A DNA stretch of 64,000 nt, taken from positions 247,847 through 311,846 of the forward strand of contig NZ_QNUH01000004.1 in the NCBI RefSeq assembly GCF_003385495.1. The letters are read 5' to 3'. Source of the DNA: Chryseobacterium elymi (lineage in GTDB: Bacteria; Bacteroidota; Bacteroidia; Flavobacteriales; Weeksellaceae). The stretch's first letter is position 1, and the number at the start of each line of letters is the position of its first letter. Under the pieces are notes generated by a model, which was not told the DNA's origin, ran no database searches, and worked only from the letters and a program-made list of their open reading frames with translations. This document shows positions 34,144 through 42,882 of this stretch, one piece after another. The position numbers and the translations under genes were made by a program.

Positions 34144-34531
34144 CTAGTAAAGTGATTACAACGAAAAAAAGGTTAAAAATTAAATGTTGTGGCCATGTTA
34201 GATTTTTGATGACACCTCCACATGAACATGGCACATACTCAAAGACATCAAACAGAACTAGCGCTGTATAAATTGTAAATAAGCTCATTAAAATTAATGA
34301 TGCGTATAATGCCAGTAACCTTGTTTTTTCAAATATGAGTCCTAAAACTATTCCTATTTCAGTAAGTGGAACTAACCATCGCAGAATCGGGGTTAAACTG
34401 TTTGGGAATGGTTGATTATTTAAGTCATAAGTGAAACCCTTAAAATCCACAAATTTGCTCACTGCTGTATAAAGAAACAATATCACCAGTAGCAGAACAA
34501 CAATATCTATAATTAGTCTTTTATTTCGCAT
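34085..34531 (-). CDS. MauE-like redox-associated membrane protein, module B
   Basis: This 148-residue protein has four membrane helices (about 7-25, 50-68, 72-95, 112-132) and the cysteine pair C102/C104 in the loop VPCSCGGVIKNL, followed by WPQHLIFN. The same features appear in the N-terminal part of the module A fusion protein. MauE-type proteins, with a thioredoxin-like partner, support disulfide-dependent maturation of a periplasmic protein. Here the neighbours supply both: a TlpA-like thioredoxin and Cys-pair peptides. It is the first gene of the leftward unit that continues into peptide gene 2. Direction of electron flow cannot be told from sequence. Confidence 0.8.
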   Translation of the reverse strand: MRNKRLIIDIVVLLLVILFLYTAVSKFVDFKGFTYDLNNQPFPNSLTPILRWLVPLTEIGIVLGLIFEKTRLLALYASLILMSLFTIYTALVLFDVFEYVPCSCGGVIKNLTWPQHLIFNLFFVVITLLAIRVNKKNSSNHLLYNQLQ

Positions 34532-34799
34532 GGCTTACTTTATTTGTTAATTTTTGAAGGATTATGCTTTAATTATTTCTTTTCGGCTTCATTTCACAAG
34601 CTTCCTTCAATTGAAAAATCATATCGTGAACAAGACAAATGTAAAGTTGTATTTCATTGTGAAGCAACACTTTAATGTGCTAATTCAGGAATTAGCACCG
34701 CTAGATTTGTGCTACCATTGATTAACATTACGTTTAAAATTTCACGGAAATTTGAATAAAAAATAAAATGGTGACATTTTAGCCACCATTTAAACTGTA

Positions 34800-36887
34800 T
34801 TATTTTCTCTTTTTTTTCGGTTTTGCAAAATCAAATGATGTCTTCCCATCTTCATCTAGTAAAATATACGCATCAAACTTGTTCCCGGACCTGCTTTTCA
34901 TTCCTCGTATAAGGGATGTTTTCTTTTTTAAAATCAAGTTCTCTATTTCTTTATCACTAAGTGTAACCTCACAAACAGATTTAAATTGAATCCATTGGCA
35001 ATTTTGATCAGGACATTTAACAACATAATCATTAAAAATTAAATTATGATTTTTGCATTTTGGGCATTTTAAAGCTGGAGTATTGGCTACTATAGTTGTA
35101 GATGATAATTCCGAAGTGATACTTTTAGCGTAATCCTCCATTTCCTTTTGGAATACCTGTGAATCCAATTCGTTGTTTTCTATTTTTTGAAGAGCTAATT
35201 CCCATTGGGCTGTCATTGATACATCAGCGATTTTCTTTTCCTTTACAAGTTCATAAACTTGAAGTCCTTTTTGGGTAGGGATTAGATTTTTTTTGTCTCG
35301 TAAAATATAATTCCGATCAAATAAAACTTCAATTATTGCTGCTCGCGTGGCAGGAGTACCAATACCAATATTATCAAGCGATTTTCGTTCTTCTTCATTC
35401 TCAATCTGTCTACCTGCATTTTCCATTGCTGATAAAAGACCAGCCTCAGTATACAGTGCCGGTGGTCGAGTTTTCTTTTCTAAAATACTTCCTTCTTTAA
35501 TAGTGAGTGAATCACCTTCTTTTAAAATTGGAATGTCCATTAAAACTTCCTCCTGCGTGTCCTCATCTTGAAAATGATTTTGTATCGCACGCCAGCCGGG
35601 ATCTATAACTCGTGCTCCTTTCAAATTGAATTCATAATGTAAGGATTCAAGTTTTATGTCTGTAATTTCTTTAGTGCATTGATAGCAAATGGCTTCAAGG
35701 AGTCTTAGGGCAATCATATCATAAATTGCATTTTCCTTAGTTGAAAGAGCAGAAGGAATTTTTTCTGTTATCAATAATGCATGATGATCAGTAACCTTTA
35801 GATCATTAACGATCCTTTTATTAAATCGACCCCATTTAACATTGTTTATTCGTTCTTTATATCCTTCTCGATTTTCCAGCGCTCTTACCAAATCTGGTAT
35901 TTCCGGCCAGATATCGTTAGAAATATACTTGCTGCCAGTTCTAGGATATGTAATGAACTTTTTTTCATATAGGGTTTGAGCAATCGATAAGGTTTCTTCC
36001 GCTGTAAGGTCTAGTTTCTTGTTGGCTTCTTTTTGCAGAGCAGTAAGATCAAAAAGTAATGGTGGCTGTTCATTTGAATTACGAGTAGTTACAGAATTTA
36101 CAACTGAATTTCCAACACGCTCGATGGATTTCATGACCTCCAACGTTTTATCTTTATCTTTCCATTTATCTTTGGAGATGCTAGAAAAGTTCATTCCATC
36201 TTTTGAATATTTAAGTTCTAATTGCCAATAGGTTTCAACTTTAAAATTTTTATTATCTATGTATCTCTTGCAAATTAAACTCAATGTCGGAGTTTGAACT
36301 CTCCCTAAAGAATAAATGCCATTTTGGGCTTGCAATGAAAGTGCTTGCGTTGAATTTATTCCTACCAGCCAATCAGCACGGCTTCTGGCTTGGGCGGCAA
36401 AGAATAATCCGTCAAAATCATATCCTGGCTTTAAACTAGCAAAACCTTGATGGATGGCTTTTTCTGTTAATGAACTAATCCAAAGCCGTTCAAATGGTTT
36501 TTTACATTTCAAATAATCATAGATATACCTGAATATGAGTTCACCTTCTCTTCCGGCGTCGGTAGCAACGATAATGCTTTCACATTCTTCAAAAATCGTT
36601 TCTATAATTTTCAACTGCTTTACTGCACCTGGATCATCCAGATACCCTTTATCTTTCTTTACTTTCCTTACTGTAAGTTTGAATGGATCTGGTAAAATTG
36701 GTAAACTTTCCTTTTTAAAGCCTGTTATCCCATAATCTGATGGCATTGCTAAGGAAATCAAATGACCTATTGCCCAGGTGACCACATACCCATTGCCTTT
36801 GAGGTATCCATCATGCTTTTCTGTAGCCCCTAGAAGAGATGCTATTTCGCGGGCGACACTTGGTTTTTCTGCTATTACTGCTTTCAT
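34800..36887 (-). CDS. topB: DNA topoisomerase III (type IA)
   Basis: This 695-residue type IA topoisomerase has a Toprim domain at the N-terminus (AEKPSVAREIASLLG, DAGREGELIFRYI), the catalytic tyrosine in FITYPRTGSKYIS (about residue 317), SLGRVQTPTL and a C-terminal four-Cys zinc ribbon (CPKC...CPDQNC, about 615-640). TopB is a standard passenger of Bacteroidota conjugative elements and probably resolves DNA intermediates of transfer or replication. It follows the DUF3945 gene by 11 nt and the helix-turn-helix gene further upstream, forming one leftward operon. Confidence 0.95.
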   Translation of the reverse strand: MKAVIAEKPSVAREIASLLGATEKHDGYLKGNGYVVTWAIGHLISLAMPSDYGITGFKKESLPILPDPFKLTVRKVKKDKGYLDDPGAVKQLKIIETIFEECESIIVATDAGREGELIFRYIYDYLKCKKPFERLWISSLTEKAIHQGFASLKPGYDFDGLFFAAQARSRADWLVGINSTQALSLQAQNGIYSLGRVQTPTLSLICKRYIDNKNFKVETYWQLELKYSKDGMNFSSISKDKWKDKDKTLEVMKSIERVGNSVVNSVTTRNSNEQPPLLFDLTALQKEANKKLDLTAEETLSIAQTLYEKKFITYPRTGSKYISNDIWPEIPDLVRALENREGYKERINNVKWGRFNKRIVNDLKVTDHHALLITEKIPSALSTKENAIYDMIALRLLEAICYQCTKEITDIKLESLHYEFNLKGARVIDPGWRAIQNHFQDEDTQEEVLMDIPILKEGDSLTIKEGSILEKKTRPPALYTEAGLLSAMENAGRQIENEEERKSLDNIGIGTPATRAAIIEVLFDRNYILRDKKNLIPTQKGLQVYELVKEKKIADVSMTAQWELALQKIENNELDSQVFQKEMEDYAKSITSELSSTTIVANTPALKCPKCKNHNLIFNDYVVKCPDQNCQWIQFKSVCEVTLSDKEIENLILKKKTSLIRGMKSRSGNKFDAYILLDEDGKTSFDFAKPKKKRK

Positions 36888-36898
36888 ATTTTAGATTT

Positions 36899-38350
36899 TT
36901 ATGATGCTCTGCGACCTCTTTTTTTAGGAGCATTAGATACCCCATTTTGTTTATTCTGCTGCGTTTTATTGCGAAGTGATGTTTGTCCTGACTTTAATGG
37001 CTCGTTAATATTCTTTGTAGCTACATTTGTTTTACCCTCAGAATTAACTGCAACTTCCGTTTTTTGAGTTTCTGCAGGGGTTGACTTTTGCTTAAGATTA
37101 TTGGGATTTTTAAAATTAAAGTCTAACTTCCCACTCTCTTTATTAAGCCAAACATATCCAGGATATTCTTTTCCTGAATCATTTTTAAAATCAGTAATAT
37201 ATACTGTTTCGCCGTTTGAAATCTTATTGTACTGGTCGAATGTAAACTCTTTCCTTCTGTAAACTTTAGGTATCTCAGTGGATTGACTTTGAGAATTTAC
37301 CTGATTTTGCATTTTAGCATTACCTTTATCAAACTGAAACTCGATATGGCCTTTAAATGCATTAAATTGAATTTCTCCGTTAAACAAAGAATTACGCTTT
37401 GAAAGCATTCCTTCAAGGTATATTGATTTCCCCTCCAATAACTCTTTTTTTTGCTCCGGTGAAATTGTCACTCCCTTGATCACATCATCAATTTGAATGT
37501 TTGCTACTGAATAAGCAACCACTTGCTTTGTATCCTTATCAAGGCTTATTAAATGAGGCAGATGAGTTTTACCGTCTTCCGTCAGATTAACAGCTCGTCC
37601 CATGTTTCCTTTTTCCAACAAGTTAGCCTTGTCTTCATCTGTAAATTGATGGCCAAAAAACGGTTTATCCAATTCTATTTCATTCTTCTTTGGAAGCATG
37701 TTAAAGACAGCCTTACCATTTTTGCCCATTTCAAGCCAAAGTTTGCCTTCTGTATCGAGTTTTTGATTTCCGACTTTTACTGATATTGGAAGCATTTCGG
37801 CTGTTTTGAATCCTTTTAATAGAGAATCAAGTAGACCAGTTTCGGCGAAATCTTCCCGTGTCCAACCAAAATTTTGAAGACTCTTCCAGTCAATTTTGTC
37901 CACTGAATAGCGGTTGCTATTTTCAGGTTTGTTTTCTTGTTGTGCCATAGTATTATTACTATTTTGTGGGTTTATAATTTCTTTAAGACCTTTCAAAAGA
38001 TCTGCTCCTTCAAGTTTTGCGGAATTAACAAACTGTTGCATTTTTTTTGCTATCAGTACCGCACTCTGAATCGGGACTTTAAAAAAATTAAACCGTGTAG
38101 GATTACTAATCTGGCTAAAGAAATTCCTTAAAAAATTGGAAAGCATATCTTCATTTTTATTAATTTTCAAAAATGAATTTTCCTTTCTTTTTGTCGGATC
38201 TACCGTTTCTAATTCATCCTTCTCTCCAGATTTTTTCTTAATACCCTTTACAGCCATAATTTTATTGGTCTCCTTATCATGCACAAGTAATGTATCCGTT
38301 AAATCATTTACCTGATCTGATTTGTGCGTTGGTGATTGATTATTGCTCAT
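36899..38350 (-). CDS. DUF3945/DUF4099 conjugative-element protein
   Basis: This 483-residue protein has an N-terminal part (about 14-130) that is charged and linker-like. A DUF4099-like segment follows (about 150-215: DWKSLQNFGWTREDFAETGL), then the DUF3945 region (about 215-345: FFGHQFTDEDKANLLEKGNMGR, GVTISPEQKKELLEGKSIYL). A second half repeats a related motif (FTFDQYNKISNGETVYI), and the tail is basic (KKRGRRAS). It is a typical cytoplasmic partner of topB on these elements, 11 nt upstream of it. The function is not established. Confidence 0.88.
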   Translation of the reverse strand: MSNNQSPTHKSDQVNDLTDTLLVHDKETNKIMAVKGIKKKSGEKDELETVDPTKRKENSFLKINKNEDMLSNFLRNFFSQISNPTRFNFFKVPIQSAVLIAKKMQQFVNSAKLEGADLLKGLKEIINPQNSNNTMAQQENKPENSNRYSVDKIDWKSLQNFGWTREDFAETGLLDSLLKGFKTAEMLPISVKVGNQKLDTEGKLWLEMGKNGKAVFNMLPKKNEIELDKPFFGHQFTDEDKANLLEKGNMGRAVNLTEDGKTHLPHLISLDKDTKQVVAYSVANIQIDDVIKGVTISPEQKKELLEGKSIYLEGMLSKRNSLFNGEIQFNAFKGHIEFQFDKGNAKMQNQVNSQSQSTEIPKVYRRKEFTFDQYNKISNGETVYITDFKNDSGKEYPGYVWLNKESGKLDFNFKNPNNLKQKSTPAETQKTEVAVNSEGKTNVATKNINEPLKSGQTSLRNKTQQNKQNGVSNAPKKRGRRAS

Positions 38351-38428
38351 AACATTAATACTTTATAAAATCTCAGATCAAGGTATTTTATATATTGATA
38401 CGAACCTGTATGTTGGAATTAGAAGGAA

Positions 38429-38743
38429 CTATTCGTCTGTCATTTTCCTTTTACGTTTGGTTGGAGTATTGAAACTGTCCCGAATAAATTGGTGAACATC
38501 CGACAATTTGTAATACAGTTTACCGCTAATAGTGTAATAGAGTAATTTACCTTCGGACCTGTATCGTTGCAAAGAACGATTACTAATTTTCAGCATTTGA
38601 AGTAGATCTTGATTGTCAAGTAATTCTTCTCCATCAATTGCATTATTATTTTTTTTCATTTCTCTTACACTTTGGGAAATCAAATCAAATCGATCCATGA
38701 TTCGTTCCATCCAGGCTATAAATTCTAATCTGTCAATATTCAT
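38429..38743 (-). CDS. Helix-turn-helix (excisionase-like) protein, 104 aa
   Basis: A central MerR/excisionase-type helix-turn-helix (about 43-95: DNQDLLQMLKISNRSLQRYRSEGKLLYYTISGKLYYKLSDVHQFI) is preceded by a helical N-terminus and followed by a basic tail. It is like the DUF3853/HTH_17 proteins that sit upstream of topB in such elements and regulate excision or transfer. It is the first gene of the leftward operon with the DUF3945 protein and topB, 78 nt ahead. A three-fold 10-bp repeat lies 170-195 nt upstream. Confidence 0.85.
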   Translation of the reverse strand: MNIDRLEFIAWMERIMDRFDLISQSVREMKKNNNAIDGEELLDNQDLLQMLKISNRSLQRYRSEGKLLYYTISGKLYYKLSDVHQFIRDSFNTPTKRKRKMTDE

Positions 38744-38909
38744 ATCTGATCATAATTATTTGTTCTGATACAAATTTCTTCGACATAAAAAATATAATCA
38801 GCCAAGTTTACGGCAGCAGTACCAAGAGAAATGAAAAATATTTATTTTTTTTATTACTGCTAAAATTCATTATAAAAGGTATCACCAATGATCTAGAAAA
38901 ATTAGGAAA

Positions 38910-38939
38910 CTTGGTAGACCTTGGCAGATCTTGGCAAAA
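38910..38939. repeat. Three 10-bp direct repeats upstream of the helix-turn-helix gene
   Basis: CTTGGTAGAC, CTTGGCAGAT, CTTGGCAAAA run head to tail at exactly 10-bp spacing (38910, 38920, 38930). Sites one helical turn apart suggest cooperative protein binding on one DNA face. Confidence 0.55.
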
Positions 38940-38943
38940 AAAA

Positions 38944-38961
38944 GACAACCATTTGGTTGTC
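38944..38961 (-). terminator. Terminator of rteC
   Basis: GACAACC (38944-38950), loop ATTT, GGTTGTC (38955-38961). On the minus strand it is followed by a run of eight T residues (38943 down to 38936) and lies just beyond the rteC stop. Confidence 0.8.
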
Positions 38962-38976
38962 CGTTATTTTGAATGA

Positions 38977-39825
38977 TTAAAGATTTTTATTCATATATTC
39001 TTCCAAACTTACTTTTAGATAATCTAAAAATGCTGTCTTACTTCCGGCTCTAACTTTCATGCGATGGAATGCATGATGGAAATCTCCCAATTCGATCTGA
39101 AATAGTGTTTCTGTTATTGCACTAATTTTTGATATAGCCAATCTTCCATTTGATAAAGACCTTGCTGCATATAAAGCATAAATTAGTTCTATCAAAGCAT
39201 TTTTGGAATCGGTCCAGAACATATCATCATAATTTATGTAAGTTAAGGACGTCGATTGACCTTCAGATTCAGGATTTAATCTGTTTCTTATGTAGTTATA
39301 TAAAAGTTCATCTGCGATAATATGGGCAACTTTGTAATCGTAGTATGTAGAAAAATGTGGATCAATTTCAAATACAAAACTATTCAAGCCTTCCATAATA
39401 TCTATATTCCCCAGCGAGAAATACTTTTCATCAAGATCCTCTCGACCTGATTTAATATATCGGTAGAAATCTGAATCTACGAAATGCTCTTTAAACTCTT
39501 TGTTTAATTTATCTAATTCATTTTCAAAATACGTTTTGTAAAACTCGCCACCTTTGGCAGGACAAGATGTTTCAATCCTATAAATCTTATTGTAGTATAT
39601 AAGTTTTCCAAGAATCTGAGGTTTAATGTTCTTGAAAAAATTAATCTCCTGTTTTTTATCAATAAATCCTTTTTCTGCGACAAGATTTTTAGTTTCATTA
39701 AGTAATTCTTGGAGGACAAAAGTCATTTGGTTAGCTTCTTTAATTGCCTTTTCCTTATCTAGTGTAATTTTGTACTCTTGAATTTCAATACGTTTTACTA
39801 TAGTATCATAAATTGATTTTATCAT
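38977..39825 (-). CDS. rteC: RteC family regulator of excision/transfer
   Basis: This 282-residue protein is helical and soluble. It shows the RteC pattern: an N-terminal helical region, a central ETSCPAKGGEFYKTYFENELDKL, then FYRYIKSGREDLDEKYFSL and ending in a winged-helix-like domain (LIELIYALYAARSLSNGRLAI, ISKISAITETLFQIELGDFHHAF). In CTnDOT, RteC controls excision genes in response to RteA/RteB. Here no RteA/RteB two-component pair is visible in the window, so its trigger is unknown. It has its own terminator downstream and a 383-nt gap upstream. Confidence 0.85.
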   Translation of the reverse strand: MIKSIYDTIVKRIEIQEYKITLDKEKAIKEANQMTFVLQELLNETKNLVAEKGFIDKKQEINFFKNIKPQILGKLIYYNKIYRIETSCPAKGGEFYKTYFENELDKLNKEFKEHFVDSDFYRYIKSGREDLDEKYFSLGNIDIMEGLNSFVFEIDPHFSTYYDYKVAHIIADELLYNYIRNRLNPESEGQSTSLTYINYDDMFWTDSKNALIELIYALYAARSLSNGRLAISKISAITETLFQIELGDFHHAFHRMKVRAGSKTAFLDYLKVSLEEYMNKNL

Positions 39826-40208
39826 GGTAAAAATATATTACTAAGGTTCGTAAACTATCAGGTCCAGTGATATCAGCAATCTTAAAAATATAATATTTTT
39901 TCCCTACGTCGCGAAATATTTAATTTCCTTATTAATTATTCATTATATATTTTTTACTAATAACATCCATTCAATACGTGCGTTTCTTTTATAATATTTA
40001 TGTGTTTATAATTTGATTGTAAAGCAATTTAAATTAATGTATGGTGTAATTATTTGCTATTTAATATTTGAAAGTATTAAGTCAATATTCGTACACTACT
40101 GTGCAGTTACCGTATAAGTCAAAATCAGTTTTATCGGCTCTAATGAAATGTGAACAATAATCGAATTTTATTGTTAAGGTCTTATTACTTAACCTGTTTC
40201 CTGTTATT
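39826..40208. other. Gene-free stretch between divergent rteC and a small gene
   Basis: AT-rich divergent spacer that would hold both promoters. I see one perfect 6-bp inverted repeat, GTTAAG/CTTAAC at 40173-40193, 16 nt before the small rightward gene, as a possible operator. Nothing else is convincing. Confidence 0.4.
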
Positions 40209-40427
40209 GTGGCTAAGAGAAAAAAAACGAGGTACAATTATGAAATGCTTACTAATGCATGTTTTATAGAAATAGAAGGGTTAGACCTTGAAAATATAAA
40301 GAAAATTATGGAAAAGGAAGATAAACCTGTTTCTGATGAAGAAGCAGAGGAAATAGGTGAGTTTTTGAAACTTCTAACAAGCATAACCATTAAGGAATTT
40401 TTTTCCCCTAAAAACAATTTGGAATAA
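40209..40427 (+). CDS. Hypothetical small protein, 72 aa
   Basis: The frame starts with GTG (MAKRKKTRYNYEMLTNACFIE) and encodes a small acidic, helical protein after a basic N-terminus. No family is recognised. A strong hairpin terminator sits 29 nt after its stop and an inverted repeat lies just upstream, both supporting a real gene. It is the only rightward gene in this part of the element. Confidence 0.55.
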   Translation: MAKRKKTRYNYEMLTNACFIEIEGLDLENIKKIMEKEDKPVSDEEAEEIGEFLKLLTSITIKEFFSPKNNLE

Positions 40428-40455
40428 TTCATTTTCATAAAGTTTATAAAATAAT

Positions 40456-40486
40456 AATCCTTCCAAACCTTATATTTGGAAGGATT
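40456..40486. terminator. Perfect bidirectional terminator
   Basis: AATCCTTCCAAA (40456-40467), 7-nt loop, TTTGGAAGGATT (40475-40486), between the convergent 72-residue gene and the helix-turn-helix gene ending at 40505. Confidence 0.85.
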
Positions 40487-40504
40487 AAAATGGGGGATAC
40501 TTTA

Positions 40505-40843
40505 CTACCACCTTTTCTTTTCCATTTTTTTTAAAAAATCTTTTCCGTTTTCATGTAATTCATTTAAAGACTTTTCTTTACCCTCTTGAATCCATTCTAA
40601 TAATTCTACTTTAGAAAAATGGAGCCTATTGCCTTTTTTATAAAATGGTATCTCGCGTAAACAGACCTTTGAGTAAAGTGTTGGCAATGATAATTTCAAA
40701 ATCTTACATGCCTCTTTTGCTCCAATAAATTCAATATCGTTCGATTCCTTTTGAATTCGATCCAATAAAATGTTTTCTATACTGTCCAATCTTTCTTCAA
40801 TTCTTTTAAGAATATTTGGCATTTGGTCAAATGTGTATTCCAT
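40505..40843 (-). CDS. Helix-turn-helix (excisionase-like) protein, 112 aa
   Basis: A helical N-terminal part (RIEERLDSIENILLDRIQ, probable short coiled coil) is followed by an HTH_17/excisionase-type domain (about 43-92: FIGAKEACKILKLSLPTLYSKVCLREIPFYKKGNRLHFSKVELLEWI) and a basic tail. It lies downstream of the integrase gene on the same strand, the usual place of an excisionase (Xis) that steers recombination toward excision. The gap to the integrase is 127 nt. Confidence 0.88.
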   Translation of the reverse strand: MEYTFDQMPNILKRIEERLDSIENILLDRIQKESNDIEFIGAKEACKILKLSLPTLYSKVCLREIPFYKKGNRLHFSKVELLEWIQEGKEKSLNELHENGKDFLKKMEKKRW

Positions 40844-40970
40844 AATTTTCTATTCAATTTAAAAAGACAGAGGGGATTATATCCATAAATGGCTTTGACT
40901 GACGCAAATTGGCCTTCAAAGGTAAACGCTATGGTAATTTCTATAGATATTAAGGCAAACCAGCACAACT

Positions 40971-42140
40971 TTAGATATTAATAATATCTTTTGGATTGTC
41001 ACACTTTTCCAGATCGACAATGTTCTTGCCGATGTCAAATAGATTGATCTTAATTTTTTCAGAAGCTTCTTTTTTGAGACTGTCCACAATCTTCGCGTAT
41101 ATTTGAGTAGTTTTGATATCCTTATGACCTAATAGTTTTGAAACGGTATATATCGAAGTTCCAGCTGCAATTTGTAATGTTGCAAAAGTATGCCTAAAAC
41201 CATGAAAAGTAAAATGTTTCTCTATGCCCGCATTTGCTAACCATTTTTTTAATTCAGCAACTGTGTTATGGTAATTTAAACCTTCGAATACTCTTGAATC
41301 AGAGTTACCTCTTGGCCCTAATAATTTGATCGTTTGATCTGATACTGGATGATACTCTGCATTTTCTGTTTTTTCTTGGTTGTAAACTATGTAATAATTT
41401 CCTTCTGTGCCGTGAATCTCACTCCATAATAACTTTTCTACATCCGAATATCTGAAACCCGTCATCGCTGAAAATAGTCCAGCTTTTTTTACAATGGGAT
41501 TGCCGCATTTTGCATTTGCCATTCTTTGCAATTCTTCCATAAATAAAAATGGACGATGTGTTTCTTGGGGAGTGATACTGTCTATTATTGAGCCTAAATC
41601 TGTTGGGAGAAAACGTTTTTTAAAAGCTTCTTTCAATGTTAATTTGAATCGTCCATAATAGGCTACAGCTGTATTTTTCTTGATTGTTTTCCTACGTCCT
41701 AATGCGGGACAGGTTAATAAGTAGTCAGCATATTCTTCGCATAGGGTTTCATTAAGCTCGTTGAAAGGTATTTTAGGACCCACAAAAGTCTTAAAATATC
41801 TAACTGACATTACCCAGTTATAACAGTTATTCCTCTTTCTGGCTTCCAGTTCAAAGAATTCGATAAAGTTTGACTTCATCTTTTCCTCAGAAATAAAATC
41901 GAATCTTTTACTTTGTAATTCTATATGGCGCTGGGCTCTTACATACTCGGCCAGAGCTAAAGTTTCTTTATTAAACTTCCTTTCGTTGTCATTTTTAGGA
42001 CGATTATATATGAATAATTTCAGGTAATGCTTTCGTTCCATTTTACCTGTTTCTGGATTATATATTGGAGGCCATATGTCCAGAAATAAAGATTGTCTAC
42101 CTTTAGATATAGGTTTTTTTCTTAGTGTTACTTTTGACAT
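40971..42140 (-). CDS. Tyrosine recombinase/integrase of the element
   Basis: This 389-residue site-specific recombinase has an N-terminal arm-binding region (about 1-90), a SAM-like core-binding domain (about 95-195, FFELEARKRNNCYNWVMSVRYFKTF) and a catalytic domain. The catalytic residues are visible: Arg in MTGFRYSDVEKL, His-x-x-Arg in FHGFRHTFAT, His in LLGHKDI and nucleophile Tyr in TQIYAKI. It carries out integration and excision of the element. Its position about 1 kb from the mnmE stop marks this as the attachment end. Confidence 0.95.
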   Translation of the reverse strand: MSKVTLRKKPISKGRQSLFLDIWPPIYNPETGKMERKHYLKLFIYNRPKNDNERKFNKETLALAEYVRAQRHIELQSKRFDFISEEKMKSNFIEFFELEARKRNNCYNWVMSVRYFKTFVGPKIPFNELNETLCEEYADYLLTCPALGRRKTIKKNTAVAYYGRFKLTLKEAFKKRFLPTDLGSIIDSITPQETHRPFLFMEELQRMANAKCGNPIVKKAGLFSAMTGFRYSDVEKLLWSEIHGTEGNYYIVYNQEKTENAEYHPVSDQTIKLLGPRGNSDSRVFEGLNYHNTVAELKKWLANAGIEKHFTFHGFRHTFATLQIAAGTSIYTVSKLLGHKDIKTTQIYAKIVDSLKKEASEKIKINLFDIGKNIVDLEKCDNPKDIINI

Positions 42141-42241
42141 AATCTTTGATTTTAGAGTAATATAAATACTGAATGATAAAGACCAGATTTACTGGTTGTC
42201 TAAGGGGATATTTGGCGTTAGAGTTCCAAATAAATAGATAA

Positions 42242-42847
42242 TTACCCACTATAAATACCTAACTGAATCCTCTTTAGAATATGTTCAATTTTAACTCTAG
42301 GTACATAAACAAATTTTCCCTTTTGGAATTTGGGAATATTATGTCTTACAATAAGATTTTTTAAAGAAGTTTCTGAAATGCTATATTCTTTTTGAATTTG
42401 TCCAATGGTAAAACAATCTTTTAGTGGTGTCCATTCTAGGTTTTCCAAATCTTCCGTTGGTTTTTGATCTACCTTTGGTTTGATTTCAAACAATGCATCA
42501 ATATCTTTCTTTAATAGACGTATCTTTCTGATTGATAAATTAGCTGCTGGAATACTGCCGCTCTTAACCATTCGATAGACTGTTCTCTTATCACATTTCA
42601 GCAATGCAGCAGCTTCCTTGATTGTTAAATAATCAAGGGTTTTAAGTGCAAAATAAGAGTTAGGATCTTCTTTAGGTTTTGATTGGGTTTTGGGAACTAG
42701 CTGAGTTGCTTCAGTTAATTTTTCCCTAAGTTCTCTAATATTAAGCTTATAAGCTCTCGAATTACAGGTTTTGCTACAGTATTTGGTAACTGTTGTTTGG
42801 GCAATAAATTCAAGCCCACAATGGTCGCAAATCTTCTTGATTTTCAT
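42242..42847 (-). CDS. Zinc-finger plus double helix-turn-helix protein (excisionase/regulator)
   Basis: This 201-residue protein has an N-terminal zinc-finger-like motif (C8DHC...YC-SKTC, about 8-29). A first HTH_17 domain follows (about 74-118: YLTIKEAAALLKCDKRTVYRMVKSGSI) and then a second related one (about 145-195: CFTIGQIQKEYSISETSLKNL). It lies between the integrase and the chromosome junction, transcribed toward the integrase. A tandem array of six 10-bp repeats lies 36 nt upstream of its start. It probably acts as a recombination directionality factor or as an autoregulated repressor of the integration module. Confidence 0.82.
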   Translation of the reverse strand: MKIKKICDHCGLEFIAQTTVTKYCSKTCNSRAYKLNIRELREKLTEATQLVPKTQSKPKEDPNSYFALKTLDYLTIKEAAALLKCDKRTVYRMVKSGSIPAANLSIRKIRLLKKDIDALFEIKPKVDQKPTEDLENLEWTPLKDCFTIGQIQKEYSISETSLKNLIVRHNIPKFQKGKFVYVPRVKIEHILKRIQLGIYSG

Positions 42848-42882
42848 AATATTTTATTTGTGGGAGGAATAATTTGGCTTAA

